A DNA stretch of 64,000 nt from Stenotrophomonas sp. SAU14A_NAIMI4_5 (GCF_003086795.1 NZ_CP026003.1:2438777-2502776); one strand, 5' to 3'; shown: positions 44,161 through 57,394, numbered from the stretch's first letter. Made by a program: numbers and translations. The notes: generated by a model from the letters alone, not told the origin.

Positions 44161-44562
44161 TCACTGGCCACCTGCGGCCGCACGCGTGGCCTGCACCAGC
44201 GTCTCCAGCTGCTGGGCCAGCGCCTGGATGTGATAGGGCTTGGCACAGCGCGGCACGTCGGCGAAACGGCTGGGCACGTTGTCGTCATAGCCGGACGTCA
44301 GCAGGAAGGGGATGCCGGCTTCGACCAGGCGATCGGCCAGCGGGTAGACCTGCTGGCCACCCAGGTTGATATCCAGCAGCGCCACATCGATGGGCTGTTC
44401 ATCCACCAGCCTGCCCAGCGCGGCGAGGTCGCCCGCAGGCCCGACGACCTGCACGCCCTTCAGTTCCAGGTAGTCGACCAGGAACATGGCGATGGCGAAT
44501 TCATCTTCCGCCACCAGTACACGCACGCCTTCCAGGCCCGGATTATCAACGGCTTCCAACAC
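44161..44562 (-). CDS. Single-domain response regulator
   Basis: 133 residues, receiver domain only. The acidic pair lies in VAEDEFAIA, the phosphoacceptor is Asp64 in ALLDINLGG, and the conserved Lys is in CAKPYH. I chose the GTG at 44562 behind AGGAG. There is no DNA-binding domain, so it should act by protein contact or phosphate relay, probably with the HWE kinase encoded 9 bp downstream. HWE kinases commonly pair with such FixL-unlike receivers. Confidence 0.82.
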   Translation of the reverse strand: MLEAVDNPGLEGVRVLVAEDEFAIAMFLVDYLELKGVQVVGPAGDLAALGRLVDEQPIDVALLDINLGGQQVYPLADRLVEAGIPFLLTSGYDDNVPSRFADVPRCAKPYHIQALAQQLETLVQATRAAAGGQ

Positions 44563-44712
44563 GTACAACGCTCCTGTCCAGGCGGCACTTCCGACTGTTG
44601 CAGGCAAAGGGTGGCCAATCGGCCTACAAGAGCGCGTGACGACCGCGCACGCGCGCCCGCGCCGGGCCGGCGGCGGTACCATTTCCCGGTCTCCACTCCC
44701 CCCTGTCCCACC

Positions 44713-45111
44713 ATGGCCTACGCCCGCATCATCTCCACCGCCGACAACTACCTGCATCACGTCAGCAACGGCACCTTCAGCGTCGACGCCGACGAGCCGG
44801 CCACGCTGGGCGGACAGGGCCGCGGCTTTGCCCCCTTCGATCTGTACCTGGCCTCGCTGGCGTCGTGCACCGCCATCACCCTGCGCATGTATGCCCAGCG
44901 CAAGGGCTGGGAACTGGGCGAATTTGGTGCCGAGCTGCGCTCCGAGCGCGACGAGGACGGTCGCCTGCACGTGCACCGGGTGCTGCATGCCAGTGCCGAG
45001 CTGAGCGATGCGCAGTGGTCGCGGCTGCTGGAGGTGGTGGAAAAGACCCCGGTGACCCTGGTGATGCGCGAAGGCGCCCGCATCACCAGCGAGCGCGGCC
45101 AGGCCGGCTGA
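44713..45111 (+). CDS. OsmC-family peroxide-detoxifying protein
   Basis: 132 residues. [25 protein letters not shown], cut here around its Cys, carries the first catalytic Cys in an ASC context, as in OsmC/YhfA proteins; a second Cys is not obvious at the usual place, which points to the YhfA-like subgroup. It is soluble and converges on the Lrp-type gene. No regulator site is apparent in the 150 bp upstream. Confidence 0.8.
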   Translation: MAYARIISTADNYLHHVSNGTFSVDADEPATLGGQGRGFAPFDLYLASLASCTAITLRMYAQRKGWELGEFGAELRSERDEDGRLHVHRVLHASAELSDAQWSRLLEVVEKTPVTLVMREGARITSERGQAG

Positions 45112-45121
45112 GGGCCGGGTT

Positions 45122-45586
45122 TCAGAGCGGCAATTCGGTGGTCTGCTTGATCCGCTGCATCGGGATCTCGGTCTTGGTGTTCTGCACGCCGGCGATCCGG
45201 TTCAGGTGCCGGATCTGGAACTGGCGGTAGGCATCGAGATCGGCCACCGCCACCCGCAGCAGGAAATCGCAGTCGCCCGCCATCAGGTGGCACTCGAGTA
45301 CTTCCGGGAAGGACTTGATGCTGTTGATGAAGTGGTTGGTGGTGTCCTCGTCCTGCCCGCGCAGCCAGACCCGCACGAACACGGTGAACCCCCGGCCCAC
45401 CTTGGCCGGGTTCAGCAGCGCCACGTAGCGATCAATGTAGCCGCCCTCTTCCAGCAGGCGCACCCGGCGCAGACACGCGGAGGGTGACAGGCCCACCTGG
45501 CGGGCGAGCTCCAGGTTCTGCAGCCGGCCATCGCGCTGCAGGGCATCGAGGATGCGGCGGTCGAGGGCGTCAAGCTCGTTCTGCAT
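45122..45586 (-). CDS. Lrp/AsnC family transcriptional regulator
   Basis: 154 residues: an N-terminal HTH (LELARQVGLSPSACLRRVRLLE) and a C-terminal RAM domain (ECHLMAGDCDFLLRVAVADLDAY) that binds amino acids. It diverges from azlCD over 125 bp, so it very likely controls branched-chain amino-acid export in response to leucine or a related ligand, and itself. Confidence 0.92.
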   Translation of the reverse strand: MQNELDALDRRILDALQRDGRLQNLELARQVGLSPSACLRRVRLLEEGGYIDRYVALLNPAKVGRGFTVFVRVWLRGQDEDTTNHFINSIKSFPEVLECHLMAGDCDFLLRVAVADLDAYRQFQIRHLNRIAGVQNTKTEIPMQRIKQTTELPL

Positions 45587-45711
45587 GGCATTTCACCGGA
45601 TTGGCACAAGAGCGCACAGGATTTCAAATAGTCGGATCATTGCGGCATCAACGCAACCCGATTCTGCGGCTTCGCCGCTAGCATGGTCGTCCCCACACAC
45701 GCGATCGCTCC

Positions 45712-46446
45712 ATGGACGCCCGCACCACCCTGCCCCTGCCCGACCCCGCCTGCGACACCGCGCCGCGTGCCGAATTCCTGCGCGGCCTGCGCGCCGCCGT
45801 CCCGGTGATGATCGGCTTCCTGCCGTTCGCCCTGGTGCTGGGTGCGCAGGCCGCACAGAAGGGCCTGAGCGCCCTGGAAGTACCGCTGATGACCGGTCTC
45901 AATTTCGCCGGCGGCTCGGAATTCGCTGCCGTCGAGCTGTGGACCTCGCCGCCGCATATCGCCCTGATCGTGGCGATCACCGCGCTGGTCAACAGCCGCC
46001 ACCTGCTGATGGGCGCCAGCCTGGCCCCGCTGCTGCAGCACCTGCCGCGGCGCCGGGTACTGCCCGCACTGTTCTTCATGTGCGATGAGAGCTGGGCGCT
46101 GGGCGTGGCCGATGCCCGCCGGCGGGCGCTGGGCTTCAGCCTGGCCTATTACCTGGGTGTCTCGGCCGGCCTCTACACCGTCTGGGTGGTGTGCACGACC
46201 CTCGGCGCACTGGTCGGGCCGCTGCTGGGCGACATCCATGCCTATGGCTTCGACATGGCCTTCCCGGCCGTGTTCCTGGTCCTGCTGCGTGGCATGTGGC
46301 AGGGCATGAAGCCCGCGCGGCCCTGGCTGGTCAGCCTGGTGGTGGCGGCGGGCACCTACCTGCTGGTACCCGGCGCCTGGTACGTGGCCAGCGGCCCGCT
46401 GGCCGGCCTGGCCGCGGCGTGGCTGCTGGCGGAGGACGCAGCATGA
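45712..46446 (+). CDS. azlC: AzlC family branched-chain amino-acid exporter, large subunit
   Basis: 244 residues with about eight hydrophobic segments. AVPVMIGFLPFALVLGAQA in the first helix and LNFAGGSEFAAVELW are AzlC signatures. AzlC works with the small AzlD protein to export branched-chain amino acids across the inner membrane. The stop overlaps azlD (ATGA), and the divergent Lrp-type gene is the likely regulator. Confidence 0.9.
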   Translation: MDARTTLPLPDPACDTAPRAEFLRGLRAAVPVMIGFLPFALVLGAQAAQKGLSALEVPLMTGLNFAGGSEFAAVELWTSPPHIALIVAITALVNSRHLLMGASLAPLLQHLPRRRVLPALFFMCDESWALGVADARRRALGFSLAYYLGVSAGLYTVWVVCTTLGALVGPLLGDIHAYGFDMAFPAVFLVLLRGMWQGMKPARPWLVSLVVAAGTYLLVPGAWYVASGPLAGLAAAWLLAEDAA

Positions 46447-46757
46447 TCCTCGGCGGACTGATCCACTGGACCGCGCTGCTGACCATCGTGCTGATGGCCG
46501 CGGTCACCTATCTCACCCGCATCGTCGGCTACCTCGCCCTGCGCAACCGCACCTTGAGCAGGCGCGCGGTGACGGTGATGGAGGCGGCGCCGGGCTGCGT
46601 GCTGATCTCGGTGATCGCACCGGACTTCGTGGCAGACAACCCGGCCGACCTGGCGGCGCTGGCCATTACCCTGCTGGCCGCCACGCGGTTGTCGATGCTG
46701 CCGACGGTGCTGATCGGCGTGGTGTCGGCGGGCGTGCTGCGGTACGTGCTGGGGTGA
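46443..46757 (+). CDS. azlD: AzlD family branched-chain amino-acid exporter, small subunit
   Basis: 104 residues with four hydrophobic helices and the family segment VTYLTRIVGYLAL. The ATG at 46443 overlaps the azlC stop by 4 bp. A single inverted REP element follows. Confidence 0.9.
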   Translation: MILGGLIHWTALLTIVLMAAVTYLTRIVGYLALRNRTLSRRAVTVMEAAPGCVLISVIAPDFVADNPADLAALAITLLAATRLSMLPTVLIGVVSAGVLRYVLG

Positions 46758-46766
46758 CGCGGCACC

Positions 46767-46789
46767 CGCCGGGCATGGCCCGGCGCTAC
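46767..46789 (-). repeat. Single REP element with GCCGGGC stem
   Basis: Inverted element, head CTAC at its right end, stem CGCCGGGC/GCCCGGCG around AT. It lies between the convergent azlD and glgX genes. Confidence 0.7.
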
Positions 46790-46802
46790 CCTTGCCGCAG
46801 CA

Positions 46803-48909
<2,107 letters not shown>

Positions 48910-48923
<14 letters not shown>

Positions 48924-49083
48924 CGTTCTCGTCCTTACCCGCATGTAGGGCTGCTATCTCTGCTTCCACCAAACGCTCGGCCATGTGCCAATGACGTTGT
49001 TCCTGATCATCCGGGCGGCCCTCGGCCTCCCAGATCTGGTGCGCCAGCATCTCGATGCGTCGGCGTCGCTCACTGCTGTCCAT
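48910..49083 (-). CDS. DUF2934 small protein
   Basis: 57 residues. The segment IEMLAHQIWEAEGRPDDQEQ, with HWHMAERLVEAE behind, is the DUF2934 signature. It is encoded between treY and glgX and overlaps both by 14 bp, so it is translated as part of the glycogen/trehalose operon. The family often appears in glycogen operons, but its function is not known to me. Confidence 0.85.
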
Positions 49084-51610
49084 CTGCCCCACTCTCCTGG
49101 CTGATCCACACCGCAACGGGGCTGCCGTCAAACAGCAGCGCATCCGAGGCGGAACCGTTGAAAATCTCCGTGCGACCGTCCAGCACGTTGTGCATCGTTC
49201 GTTGCGGCACCGCCGTCACGCGCTGCTCCGCGTCCTCGGTCCACGCAAGGGCAGGACCGGGGCATCGCTCGGCACTCGCCCTGCGCACCGCCACCAGCAG
49301 CACCTGTCCTGCGTGCTCACGCACGAAGACGAGATCTGCTGAAGCGGGATCGGACAGGTTCCGCAGCGTTCCGCACAGGAACAACGCCGGATGCTCGCGC
49401 CGCAGCTGCAGCAGCTGCGAGAGCAGGCGCATCTTCGGCGCGCCTTCGTGCCAGTCCTGCAGCAAGTCCGACCACGATCGATCATCAGCCAATGCCTGTG
49501 CGCGCTGTGCGAAATCCACGGGGCGCCGGTTATCCGGATCGACCAGACTGAGATCCCAGAACTCGGTGCCCTGGTAAATATCGGGAACACCCGGCAGGCA
49601 CAGCTGCAGGCACAGCTGTGCAAGCCCGTTGCTGGCACCGGCGGCTGCCAGCGTCCTCACGAAACCCGTCATCGCATCGCGCACGCCCTGCAGTTCCCTG
49701 GCTTGCATCAAGGCCTGCAGCCACTGCTGCGCGGCGTCTTCAACGGCGAGGTCGGGATCGAGCCAGCTGCTGATCCGCTTGCCTTCCCGCAGCGCCTTGC
49801 GCAGCCACTGGTCCATGCGCTGTGGGAAGTCCGCGGCGGGCGCGCCGTGCATCGGCCAGGCGCCGACCAGCGCCTGCCACAGCGCATAGCTTTCGGCAGC
49901 GGGCAATGGCATAGGCATCGTTGCCGCCGCGCACTGCTGCTCCCAATCGGCCAGCGCCGACTGCCATGCCCCGACATCGCTGCTGATCAGCGCCAGGCGC
50001 GCACGCACATCCGGGCCGCGTTTATGGTCGTGTGTAGCCAGGGCCAGCATCGCAAGCGGGTGCTGGCGCGCACGGGCCGCGGCAATTTCAACCAACGCTT
50101 CGCCGTCAAGCCCGATGCGCTGCGGATCGCTTCCAACCTCGTTGCGTGACAGCGCACGGAAGTAGCGATAGAACGCCGTGTCTTCCACCGCCTTGGCATT
50201 GAGCGGTGCCGAAAGCTGGCCGAACCGCACGCGAAGTTCCTGGCTCTCGGGCGACTGCAGGGCGCTGACCAGCAGGCTCACGGCCGCGCGCCCCGCGGCG
50301 TCGAGACCCTGCACGGCAGCTGCTTCGGCCCTGGCCAGAAAACTCCGCTCGGCCGTTGTCTGCAATGCGTAGGGGCGATAGACCGGATAGTGGCGCAGCA
50401 GCGCGCAGAGTGCCCGACGCAACATCGCGTCGCTGATGTCACTGAGGCCTGCCGCCTCACCGACTGTCTGCCGCACACAGACCAGCAGTCGCTGCAGGTC
50501 TGCGTGCAGCGATCCATCCAGCAGTGCATCGCGGGCCGTCTGCTGCACCTGCTCCAGACTGCGCGTGTCGCCTGAGCGCGCCTGCCACTGGTCACTCAAG
50601 GCCTTCGCCGAATCGGGTGCATGCAGCCACGCACCGGCCTGGTCCATGAAGTCGTAGCCCGTGGTGCCATTGCACGCCCAGCCGGCAGGCAATGCCTCAC
50701 CCTCGGCGAGGATCTTTTCCACGTGCAGGGTGATGTCCGCACCACGACGACCGCAGGCTTCTGCGGCGGCATCGAGATGTGCCCGCAGCCGCTGCAGGTA
50801 ACCGCCTGGATCGGCCAGACCGTCGATGTGGTCGATCCTCAGGCCATCCACCCAGCCCTCGCGCACCAGCCGCAGCGGCAGCGCATGCACGGCATCGAAG
50901 ACGTCCTCGCGCTCGACCCGCAACGCGGCCAGCGAGGTGATGTCGAAGAAGCGCCGATAGTTGACCTGGTCGCCGCCGGTACGCCACCACGCCAGGTGAT
51001 AGTGCTGCCGCTGAAGCAGCATGTGCATGCGCTCCGCGGAGCGGTTGCAGCGCTCGATCCAGCCCTGGCGGGCGCCAGGCTGCAACGGATAGCTGCGCGG
51101 CGACAACGGCAGGCGCAGATCGTGATGGACCAGGCAGGGCTGGTCCTTGAACTCTTCTACTCGCAGAACGCCAGCCTCGATGGCCCCCTGCAGCGGTCGG
51201 TCAAGCACGGGCAGCCAGAGCCGCTGACCCGCGCCGGCCGCCTCCCAGTCGATGTCGAACCACTGCGCATGGCGGCTGCGCCGCCCGTGCATCAGCACGT
51301 CCGACCACCACGGATTCTGCGGCGCGGCGGCCAGATGGTTGGGCACGATGTCCAGCAGCAGCCCCAGCTCACGCTCGCGGGCGCGACGCGCCAGCCGCAG
51401 GAAGCCGTCCGCGCCGCCCAGTTCCGGGTTGATCCGGGTGGGATCAATGCCGTCGTAACCGTGCGTGGAACCCGGCATCGCTGCGGCGATGGGTGACAGA
51501 TACAGGTGACTGACGCCCAGCGTGGCGAAATAGTCCGCCTGTGCCGCCGCTGCATCGAAATCAAAGCCGGCATGCAGCTGCAGGCGTGCGGTCGCGCGAA
51601 GTGCGGTCAT
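49070..51610 (-). CDS. treY: Malto-oligosyltrehalose synthase TreY
   Basis: 846 residues. TreY converts the reducing-end alpha-1,4 link of a maltodextrin into the alpha,alpha-1,1 link of trehalose. The GH13 barrel starts RLQLHAGFDFDAAAAQADYFA (first part), with GSTHGYDGIDP and GLRIDHIDGL holding the catalytic Asp. It overlaps malQ by 4 bp upstream and the DUF2934 gene by 14 bp downstream. Length fits the family. Confidence 0.94.
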   Translation of the reverse strand: MTALRATARLQLHAGFDFDAAAAQADYFATLGVSHLYLSPIAAAMPGSTHGYDGIDPTRINPELGGADGFLRLARRARERELGLLLDIVPNHLAAAPQNPWWSDVLMHGRRSRHAQWFDIDWEAAGAGQRLWLPVLDRPLQGAIEAGVLRVEEFKDQPCLVHHDLRLPLSPRSYPLQPGARQGWIERCNRSAERMHMLLQRQHYHLAWWRTGGDQVNYRRFFDITSLAALRVEREDVFDAVHALPLRLVREGWVDGLRIDHIDGLADPGGYLQRLRAHLDAAAEACGRRGADITLHVEKILAEGEALPAGWACNGTTGYDFMDQAGAWLHAPDSAKALSDQWQARSGDTRSLEQVQQTARDALLDGSLHADLQRLLVCVRQTVGEAAGLSDISDAMLRRALCALLRHYPVYRPYALQTTAERSFLARAEAAAVQGLDAAGRAAVSLLVSALQSPESQELRVRFGQLSAPLNAKAVEDTAFYRYFRALSRNEVGSDPQRIGLDGEALVEIAAARARQHPLAMLALATHDHKRGPDVRARLALISSDVGAWQSALADWEQQCAAATMPMPLPAAESYALWQALVGAWPMHGAPAADFPQRMDQWLRKALREGKRISSWLDPDLAVEDAAQQWLQALMQARELQGVRDAMTGFVRTLAAAGASNGLAQLCLQLCLPGVPDIYQGTEFWDLSLVDPDNRRPVDFAQRAQALADDRSWSDLLQDWHEGAPKMRLLSQLLQLRREHPALFLCGTLRNLSDPASADLVFVREHAGQVLLVAVRRASAERCPGPALAWTEDAEQRVTAVPQRTMHNVLDGRTEIFNGSASDALLFDGSPVAVWISQESGADGQQ

Positions 51611-53445
51611 GCGTGGCCTCCGTCGCGACCCGCGCTGACGCGCTGCAGCCGCGACTGCAGTGCGGCCTCATTCCAGTGCAGCGGCAAGCGCCGCCGCCAG
51701 TTCGGGTGGCCACCGACGGTACCCGGCAGGTTGACCTGTGTACGCAGTCCCAGCGCGTCTTCCAATGGAAGGAGGGCCAGCCGCGAGGGGGTCCTGGCCA
51801 GCAGGCCCAGTGCATCGTCTTCCACGCAATCTCCATGAATCAGGTCGGACAGGGCCACGGCATCCAGGCGCCGTTGCCCCAGTGCTGAGGGCAGGTCTTC
51901 GATTTCGCCCAGCCGTGCGCGCCAGCGCAGATCACGCCCGCGCAGCCAGCCGGCCAGCGGCGGCAGATCGTGGGTCGACGGCATGGCGACGGCGTCGCGG
52001 CGCCAGCGTTCGGAAGGCAGGAAGCCCGCCGCATCACGGGTGAACGGCAGGACATCCACACCCAGCACACCGCGCGCGGCCAGCTGCTGGCGGATGCCTG
52101 CCGGAACCACACCCAGGTCCTCACCGATCACCAGGCACTGGTGCCGCCACGATTCCAGCACCAGCAGGTTCAACAGATCCTGCAGCGGAAACTGCAGATA
52201 GACCCCGTCGCGGGCGGATGCGCCCTGCGGCAGCACCCACAGCCGGTGCAGGCCGAGGATATGGTCGATGCGCACGCCACCACGGCCGGCCATGACCGCC
52301 CGCAACAGGTGGATGAAGGGCGCATAGCCCTGGCTGCGCAGGGCCAGCGGCGAGAAGCTGGTGATGCCCCACGCCTGGCCCAGGGTATTGAAGGCATCAG
52401 GTGGCGCACCCAGCTCCAGGCCGGCCAGCATGGCGTGGGCCTGCGTTCGCGCTTCGGCACCGTCGGGTGCGCAGCCCACCGCCAGATCGGCAATCAGGCC
52501 GATGGCCGCGCCATTGCTGCGGGCCTGCGAGTGCAGCTGTGTCCAGCAGCGCTGCGCGACCCACTGTGCGAAGGCGTGGTCCTGCGCGTTGCCACTGCGG
52601 GCATCGGCCGCCAGCGCAGCGTATTCCTGCAGCGCCGCGCCTGCTTGGTCCTGCCATTGGCAGACCTCGGCCCACAGATCGGGTTGCGCCTGCTGCAGCT
52701 GCCGTCGCGTGGCGAGCAGCCAGCGCCACTTGAGGTCAGCCGCACCGGGCCAGTCGATCCGCCGCGCGGCCGTAGCAGCGTTCACCGCCTCGGCCAGCGC
52801 TGGATCCTCCGACAGCACGGCGCGGGCGGCATCCGGTAGCGCCTGCAACAACGAGGCCTGCAGCGGGTCGAGCCAGCGGCGGTCGCTGGGCGAATATGGA
52901 CTGTAGCCGGCACCCGGCGGCAAGCCGGCGTGCATCGGGCTGAGCGCAAGCGCCTGCCCACCGTGCTGCCCCAGCCGCTGCAGCCATGGTGCACAACCGG
53001 CACTGTCTCCGATGCCGGCATCGCCTGCGCTGCGCAGGCTGTAGACCTGCGCCGCCAGGCCCCAGCCTCGGTCGAGATGCGCGGGCCACCAAGCCTTCTG
53101 CGGTGCGACGGCGACCGCGATGCGACGCGGCCCCTGCTGCCAGTGCCAGTAGCCAGGCTGCAGCGGCACCGGCCATCGCCCAGCCGCATCCTGCTGCGCA
53201 TCGCATTGCCGGCCGGTCTCATCGACCCAGCACGCTGCGCCTGCAGCACCCGGCAGGACCACCGCCTCCCCGCAGATCGCGGTGTGCAGTAGCGCACCCG
53301 CCGTTTCCGCCTGCGGCTGCAGCACCTGCAGAACAGCGCGCAGCACCTCCGGCGCCACCTCGCAATGCCGCCCGGCAACATCCTCCCACTGCGGCATCAG
53401 CCCCGCAGAACGCGCGGCTGCCTGCAGCGCTATATCGCCGCTCAT
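51607..53445 (-). CDS. malQ: 4-alpha-glucanotransferase MalQ
   Basis: 612 residues, GH77. The motif GVRIDHILGLHRLW carries the catalytic Asp and GEDLGVVP the acid. MalQ disproportionates maltodextrins, here probably recycling short chains left by TreY/TreZ and GlgX. I chose ATG 53445; it overlaps the treZ stop by 4 bp. Inclusion of malQ in the TreYZ operon fits trehalose production from glycogen. Confidence 0.93.
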   Translation of the reverse strand: MSGDIALQAAARSAGLMPQWEDVAGRHCEVAPEVLRAVLQVLQPQAETAGALLHTAICGEAVVLPGAAGAACWVDETGRQCDAQQDAAGRWPVPLQPGYWHWQQGPRRIAVAVAPQKAWWPAHLDRGWGLAAQVYSLRSAGDAGIGDSAGCAPWLQRLGQHGGQALALSPMHAGLPPGAGYSPYSPSDRRWLDPLQASLLQALPDAARAVLSEDPALAEAVNAATAARRIDWPGAADLKWRWLLATRRQLQQAQPDLWAEVCQWQDQAGAALQEYAALAADARSGNAQDHAFAQWVAQRCWTQLHSQARSNGAAIGLIADLAVGCAPDGAEARTQAHAMLAGLELGAPPDAFNTLGQAWGITSFSPLALRSQGYAPFIHLLRAVMAGRGGVRIDHILGLHRLWVLPQGASARDGVYLQFPLQDLLNLLVLESWRHQCLVIGEDLGVVPAGIRQQLAARGVLGVDVLPFTRDAAGFLPSERWRRDAVAMPSTHDLPPLAGWLRGRDLRWRARLGEIEDLPSALGQRRLDAVALSDLIHGDCVEDDALGLLARTPSRLALLPLEDALGLRTQVNLPGTVGGHPNWRRRLPLHWNEAALQSRLQRVSAGRDGGHA

Positions 53446-55163
53446 GCCGGCAGCCAGCGCAGCTGCAGACCACCGCCCGCCTGCAGCCACGGGCCGGTGG
53501 GCAGATCCAGCAGCGATTCTCCGTCAGGCAGCGAGTGCGGCACTTCGGCAGGCCCTGCGTTGATGGCGATCCACCATTGCCCGACAGGCAACTGCCACCC
53601 CGCCTGCACCGCGCCCGTGCCCAGCACCGTCGCGCCCAGCGAGCGCGCCTGCTCGAGCCCGGGCTGCAGGCAGCGTCGGCGCAGGGCGAGCAGATCGCGA
53701 AGCCACGCCAGCGAGTCCTGTGCCGCAAATCCGGCGGCCGGTGGCGGCACATACGATGCCTGCAGCGTCGCGGGATCATTCGGGTCGGGAATCCGCGCCC
53801 GCGAGGCGGCGTCGGCAAATGCGCTGAAGCCAGCGAACTCACGTCGACGCCCTTCGCGCACTGCTTCGTCCAGCGGCGCGTGGTAATCGGTGAAGAACAG
53901 GAACGGTGACGTGGCCTGCCACGGCTCGCCCATGAACAGCAGCGGCACCATGGGCGTCAGCACAGTCAGCGCGGTGGCCATGCGCAGCGCCGGAGGCTCC
54001 AGCAGCTGGCTCAGGCGCTCACCAAAGGCGCGATTGCCAACCTGATCGTGGTTCTGCGCGAACACGACGAAACGCGACGGCGGCAGGTCGCCACTCGCCT
54101 CGCCACGGGCCTCGCCATGCAGGTCGGGCTCACCCTGCCAGGCGAAGCCCTCAGCCAGGCAGCGCGCCAGCAGCGCTTCGGCACGGCCCGCGTAGGCGGC
54201 GTAGTAACCTTCGTGCTCGCCGGTCAGCAGCACATGCAGCGCATTGTGGAAGTCGTCATTCCACTGCGCCTGGTAGGCGCCTCGCAACCAGCGCGCCTGG
54301 TTGCGCTCGTTTTCCAGCACCAGGTGCGCGCGCGGCACCTCGGTGCGGATCGCATCGCTCAGCTGCTGCAGGAAGCGGTCATCATCGATGGCGTGCACCG
54401 CATCCAGGCGCAGCCCGTCAAACCGATACTCCTGCAGCCACATCAGCGCGTTGTCGATGAAGAAGCGCTTCACATGCGGCTGTTCGAAATTGATGGCCTC
54501 ACCCCACGGGGTGTTGCGACCGCTGTGGAAGAAGTCCTTGGCATACTGCGCCAGATGGTTGCCCTGTGGCCCGAAGTGGTTGTAGACCACATCCAGCAGC
54601 ACCGCCAGGCCGGCGGCATGCGCCGCATCGACGAATCGCTTCAGTGCTTCGGGTCCGCCATAGGCCTGTGCCGGGGCGTAGGGAAATACACCGTCATAGC
54701 CCCAGTTGCGGCTCCCTGGGAACTGCGCCACCGGCATCAGCTCGATGGCGGTGATGCCCGTCGCCGCCAGCATCGGCAGCTGCGCCGTCAGCGCGGCAAA
54801 TCCGCCGGCTGCCTCGACGTGCACCTCGTAGATCACCATGTCCGGCCAGGCGACGCCGCCCCAATCCCGCGTCTGCCAGGCATACGCATCCTCGGCCAGG
54901 ACGGCGCTGGGGCCTTCAACACCCTCGGGCTGCCAGCGCGAAGCGGGATCCGGCACCTCGCTGCCATCCGGCAGGCGGAAGCGATAACGATCGCCCTGCC
55001 CCGCCGTCGTGCGGATCCAATGCAGGCCATCGGCCTGCCGAAGCATCGGTAACGTGGCGCCGCCCAGTACCAGCTCCACCTGGCTGATGTCAGGCGCCCA
55101 CAGCCTGAACTCCACCATCCCCGCGCCCGCTGGCCACGCACCCAGACGACCGGCAGCGGTCAT
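53442..55163 (-). CDS. treZ: Malto-oligosyltrehalose trehalohydrolase TreZ
   Basis: 573 residues: N-terminal CBM48-like domain (about 10-95, [10 protein letters not shown]), GH13 barrel with [10 protein letters not shown] holding the nucleophile and LVLENERN the acid. TreZ splits trehalose off the end made by TreY. I took ATG 55163, which overlaps the glgB stop by 4 bp. The C-terminal beta domain is complete. Confidence 0.93.
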   Translation of the reverse strand: MTAAGRLGAWPAGAGMVEFRLWAPDISQVELVLGGATLPMLRQADGLHWIRTTAGQGDRYRFRLPDGSEVPDPASRWQPEGVEGPSAVLAEDAYAWQTRDWGGVAWPDMVIYEVHVEAAGGFAALTAQLPMLAATGITAIELMPVAQFPGSRNWGYDGVFPYAPAQAYGGPEALKRFVDAAHAAGLAVLLDVVYNHFGPQGNHLAQYAKDFFHSGRNTPWGEAINFEQPHVKRFFIDNALMWLQEYRFDGLRLDAVHAIDDDRFLQQLSDAIRTEVPRAHLVLENERNQARWLRGAYQAQWNDDFHNALHVLLTGEHEGYYAAYAGRAEALLARCLAEGFAWQGEPDLHGEARGEASGDLPPSRFVVFAQNHDQVGNRAFGERLSQLLEPPALRMATALTVLTPMVPLLFMGEPWQATSPFLFFTDYHAPLDEAVREGRRREFAGFSAFADAASRARIPDPNDPATLQASYVPPPAAGFAAQDSLAWLRDLLALRRRCLQPGLEQARSLGATVLGTGAVQAGWQLPVGQWWIAINAGPAEVPHSLPDGESLLDLPTGPWLQAGGGLQLRWLPA

Positions 55164-57394
55164 GCGACAACCTGCAGGTACAGCGTGGACATCGGCGGCA
55201 GGGTCAGTCGCAGTGATTGCGCGTGCCCGTGCATCGGTCTCGCATCGGTGGCCACCGCGCCCAGATTGCCGGCGTTGCCGCCTGCATAATGGTGGCTGTC
55301 GGTGTTCAACCGCTCCGACCACAGGCCGGATTCGGGTACGCCAACGCGGTAGCCCTCGCGGCGCACAGGCGTGAAATTGCTGACCACCAGCATCGCCGGT
55401 GCGTCGCCGGTCGGGTCCTGCCGGATGAAGGCGTAAACGCTGTTACGGCTGTCGTCGGCCACACTCCAGGCAAAGCCGCGCTCGTCGCGCTCATCGCGAT
55501 GCAGTGCGGGCTGATGCAGCAGTTGTGCATTCAGATCACCGACCAGACGCATCAATCCGCCGCCCTCGGCTGTCGCCGCCTGCTCCCATTCCAGTCCGCG
55601 CTGGTGTGCCCACTCGCCCGACTGACCGAACTCGCCCCCCATGAACAGCAGTTTGCTGCCCGGGTGCGCCCACATGAAGGCGTAGTACGCCCGCAGCTGT
55701 GCGAACTGCTGGACGCGGTCGCCCGCCATCTTGGTGAGCAGCGAGCCTTTGCCGTGCACCACCTCGTCATGCGACAGCGGCAACACAAAACGTTCTGAGA
55801 AGGCATAGACCAGGCCGAAGCTGATCTCGCTGTGATGATGCGGGCGATGCACCGGGTCGCGCTGCAGGTAGTGCAGCGTGTCGTGCATCCAGCCCATGTT
55901 CCATTTGTGGGTAAAGCCCAGCCCGCCGCCGGCCACCGCATTGGTCACACCGGGCCAGGCCGTGCTCTCCTCGGCGATCACCAGCACGTCCGGGAAACGC
56001 TCGCGCAGGGTCTGGTTCATGCGCTGCAGGAAGGCCACCGCCTCCAGGTTCTCGCGGCCGCCCTGTGCATTGGGCACCCACTGCCCCTCGGGGCGGCTGT
56101 AATCGCGATACAGCATCGACGCCACTGCATCCACGCGCAGTCCGTCGATGTGGAAGTGCTCGATCCACTCCAGGGCGCTGCCAATCAGGTAGGCCGACAC
56201 TTCATTGCGGCCGTAGTTGTAGATCAGCGTGTCCCAGTCGGCATGCTTGCCCTCACGGGGATCGGCGTGTTCGTACAGGGCGGTGCCATCGAAGCGCGCC
56301 AGACCGTGGGCATCGTCGGGGAAATGCGCGCTGACCCAATCAACGATCACGCCCAGACCGGCCTGGTGACAGCGGTCCACGAAGCGGGCAAAGGCTTCCG
56401 GGGTGCCGTAGCGCGCCGTCGGTGCGTAGATGCCCAGCGGCTGGTAGCCCCAGGAGCCACCAAAGGGATGCTCACTGATCGGCAGCAGCTCGATGTGGGT
56501 GAAGCCCAGCCCGGTGACGTGGGGGATCAGCCGATCCGCCAGTGCATCCCAATCCAGCACGCTGCCATCCTCGGCGCGCTGCCAGGATCCCGCGTGTACC
56601 TCATAGATGGACAACGGCGCGTTGATGCCCTGCCGGCTGCGCCGCTGCAGCCAAGCTTGGTCGGTCCACTGCAGCGGCGCGGCAGACACCACGCGTGAGG
56701 CGGTGGCGGGTGAGCGCTCGGCCCAGCGTGCCATCGGGTCGAGTTTGTCGGGCAGGGTCTGGCCGTCTGCGCCGATCAGACGGAACTTGTAGCACGCGCC
56801 CGGCCGCACCCCGGGGATGAACAGCTCCCACACGCCTGCGGCATGGCGCAACCGCATCGGGTGGCGGCGACCGTCCCAGCCATTGAAGTCGCCGACGACC
56901 GCCACGCGCTGCGCGTTCGGTGCCCAGACGGCGAAACGCACGCCCTCGATGCCTTCAACGGTCATTTCGGTAGCGCCCAGCGCGCGCACCGCTTCGGCGT
57001 CGCCCTGGTGGATACGCTGCAGCAGCGCCTCATCCAGCAGCGGGCCGAACGCATATGCGTCGTGCACCTGCTCGACGCCATCGGGGAAGTGCAGCGCCAG
57101 TAGCGGGACCGCGTCGGCACCGGCGCGCCCCTCGAACAGGCCCGGCAGATCAGTGCAACGGAGGTCCCAGCGGCGGCCGCTGCCCTCGATCACCTCCACC
57201 CGCTGTGCGTTCGGAACCAGCGCGCGGATCACACGACCACCGTTGCCATCGGCATGCGGGCCCAACCAGGCGAACGCATCGGCCGGGCGACCCTGCACCA
57301 GCGCCTGCAACTCGGCCGCCATCGGCGCAACCTCATCACCCTGCGTCACCGCGTCGTAGTCGAATGCCACCGCACCCCGCCCCTCGTCGTTCAT
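55160..57394 (-). CDS. glgB: 1,4-alpha-glucan branching enzyme GlgB
   Basis: 744 residues with two N-terminal domains (N1 about 25-120, N2 CBM48 about 130-230) and a GH13 catalytic domain. [17 protein letters not shown] holds the nucleophile Asp and VIAEEST the acid; [14 protein letters not shown] is the fourth conserved region. GlgB makes alpha-1,6 branches in glycogen. It overlaps glgA by 4 bp (ATGA), giving coupled translation. Confidence 0.95.
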   Translation of the reverse strand: MNDEGRGAVAFDYDAVTQGDEVAPMAAELQALVQGRPADAFAWLGPHADGNGGRVIRALVPNAQRVEVIEGSGRRWDLRCTDLPGLFEGRAGADAVPLLALHFPDGVEQVHDAYAFGPLLDEALLQRIHQGDAEAVRALGATEMTVEGIEGVRFAVWAPNAQRVAVVGDFNGWDGRRHPMRLRHAAGVWELFIPGVRPGACYKFRLIGADGQTLPDKLDPMARWAERSPATASRVVSAAPLQWTDQAWLQRRSRQGINAPLSIYEVHAGSWQRAEDGSVLDWDALADRLIPHVTGLGFTHIELLPISEHPFGGSWGYQPLGIYAPTARYGTPEAFARFVDRCHQAGLGVIVDWVSAHFPDDAHGLARFDGTALYEHADPREGKHADWDTLIYNYGRNEVSAYLIGSALEWIEHFHIDGLRVDAVASMLYRDYSRPEGQWVPNAQGGRENLEAVAFLQRMNQTLRERFPDVLVIAEESTAWPGVTNAVAGGGLGFTHKWNMGWMHDTLHYLQRDPVHRPHHHSEISFGLVYAFSERFVLPLSHDEVVHGKGSLLTKMAGDRVQQFAQLRAYYAFMWAHPGSKLLFMGGEFGQSGEWAHQRGLEWEQAATAEGGGLMRLVGDLNAQLLHQPALHRDERDERGFAWSVADDSRNSVYAFIRQDPTGDAPAMLVVSNFTPVRREGYRVGVPESGLWSERLNTDSHHYAGGNAGNLGAVATDARPMHGHAQSLRLTLPPMSTLYLQVVA

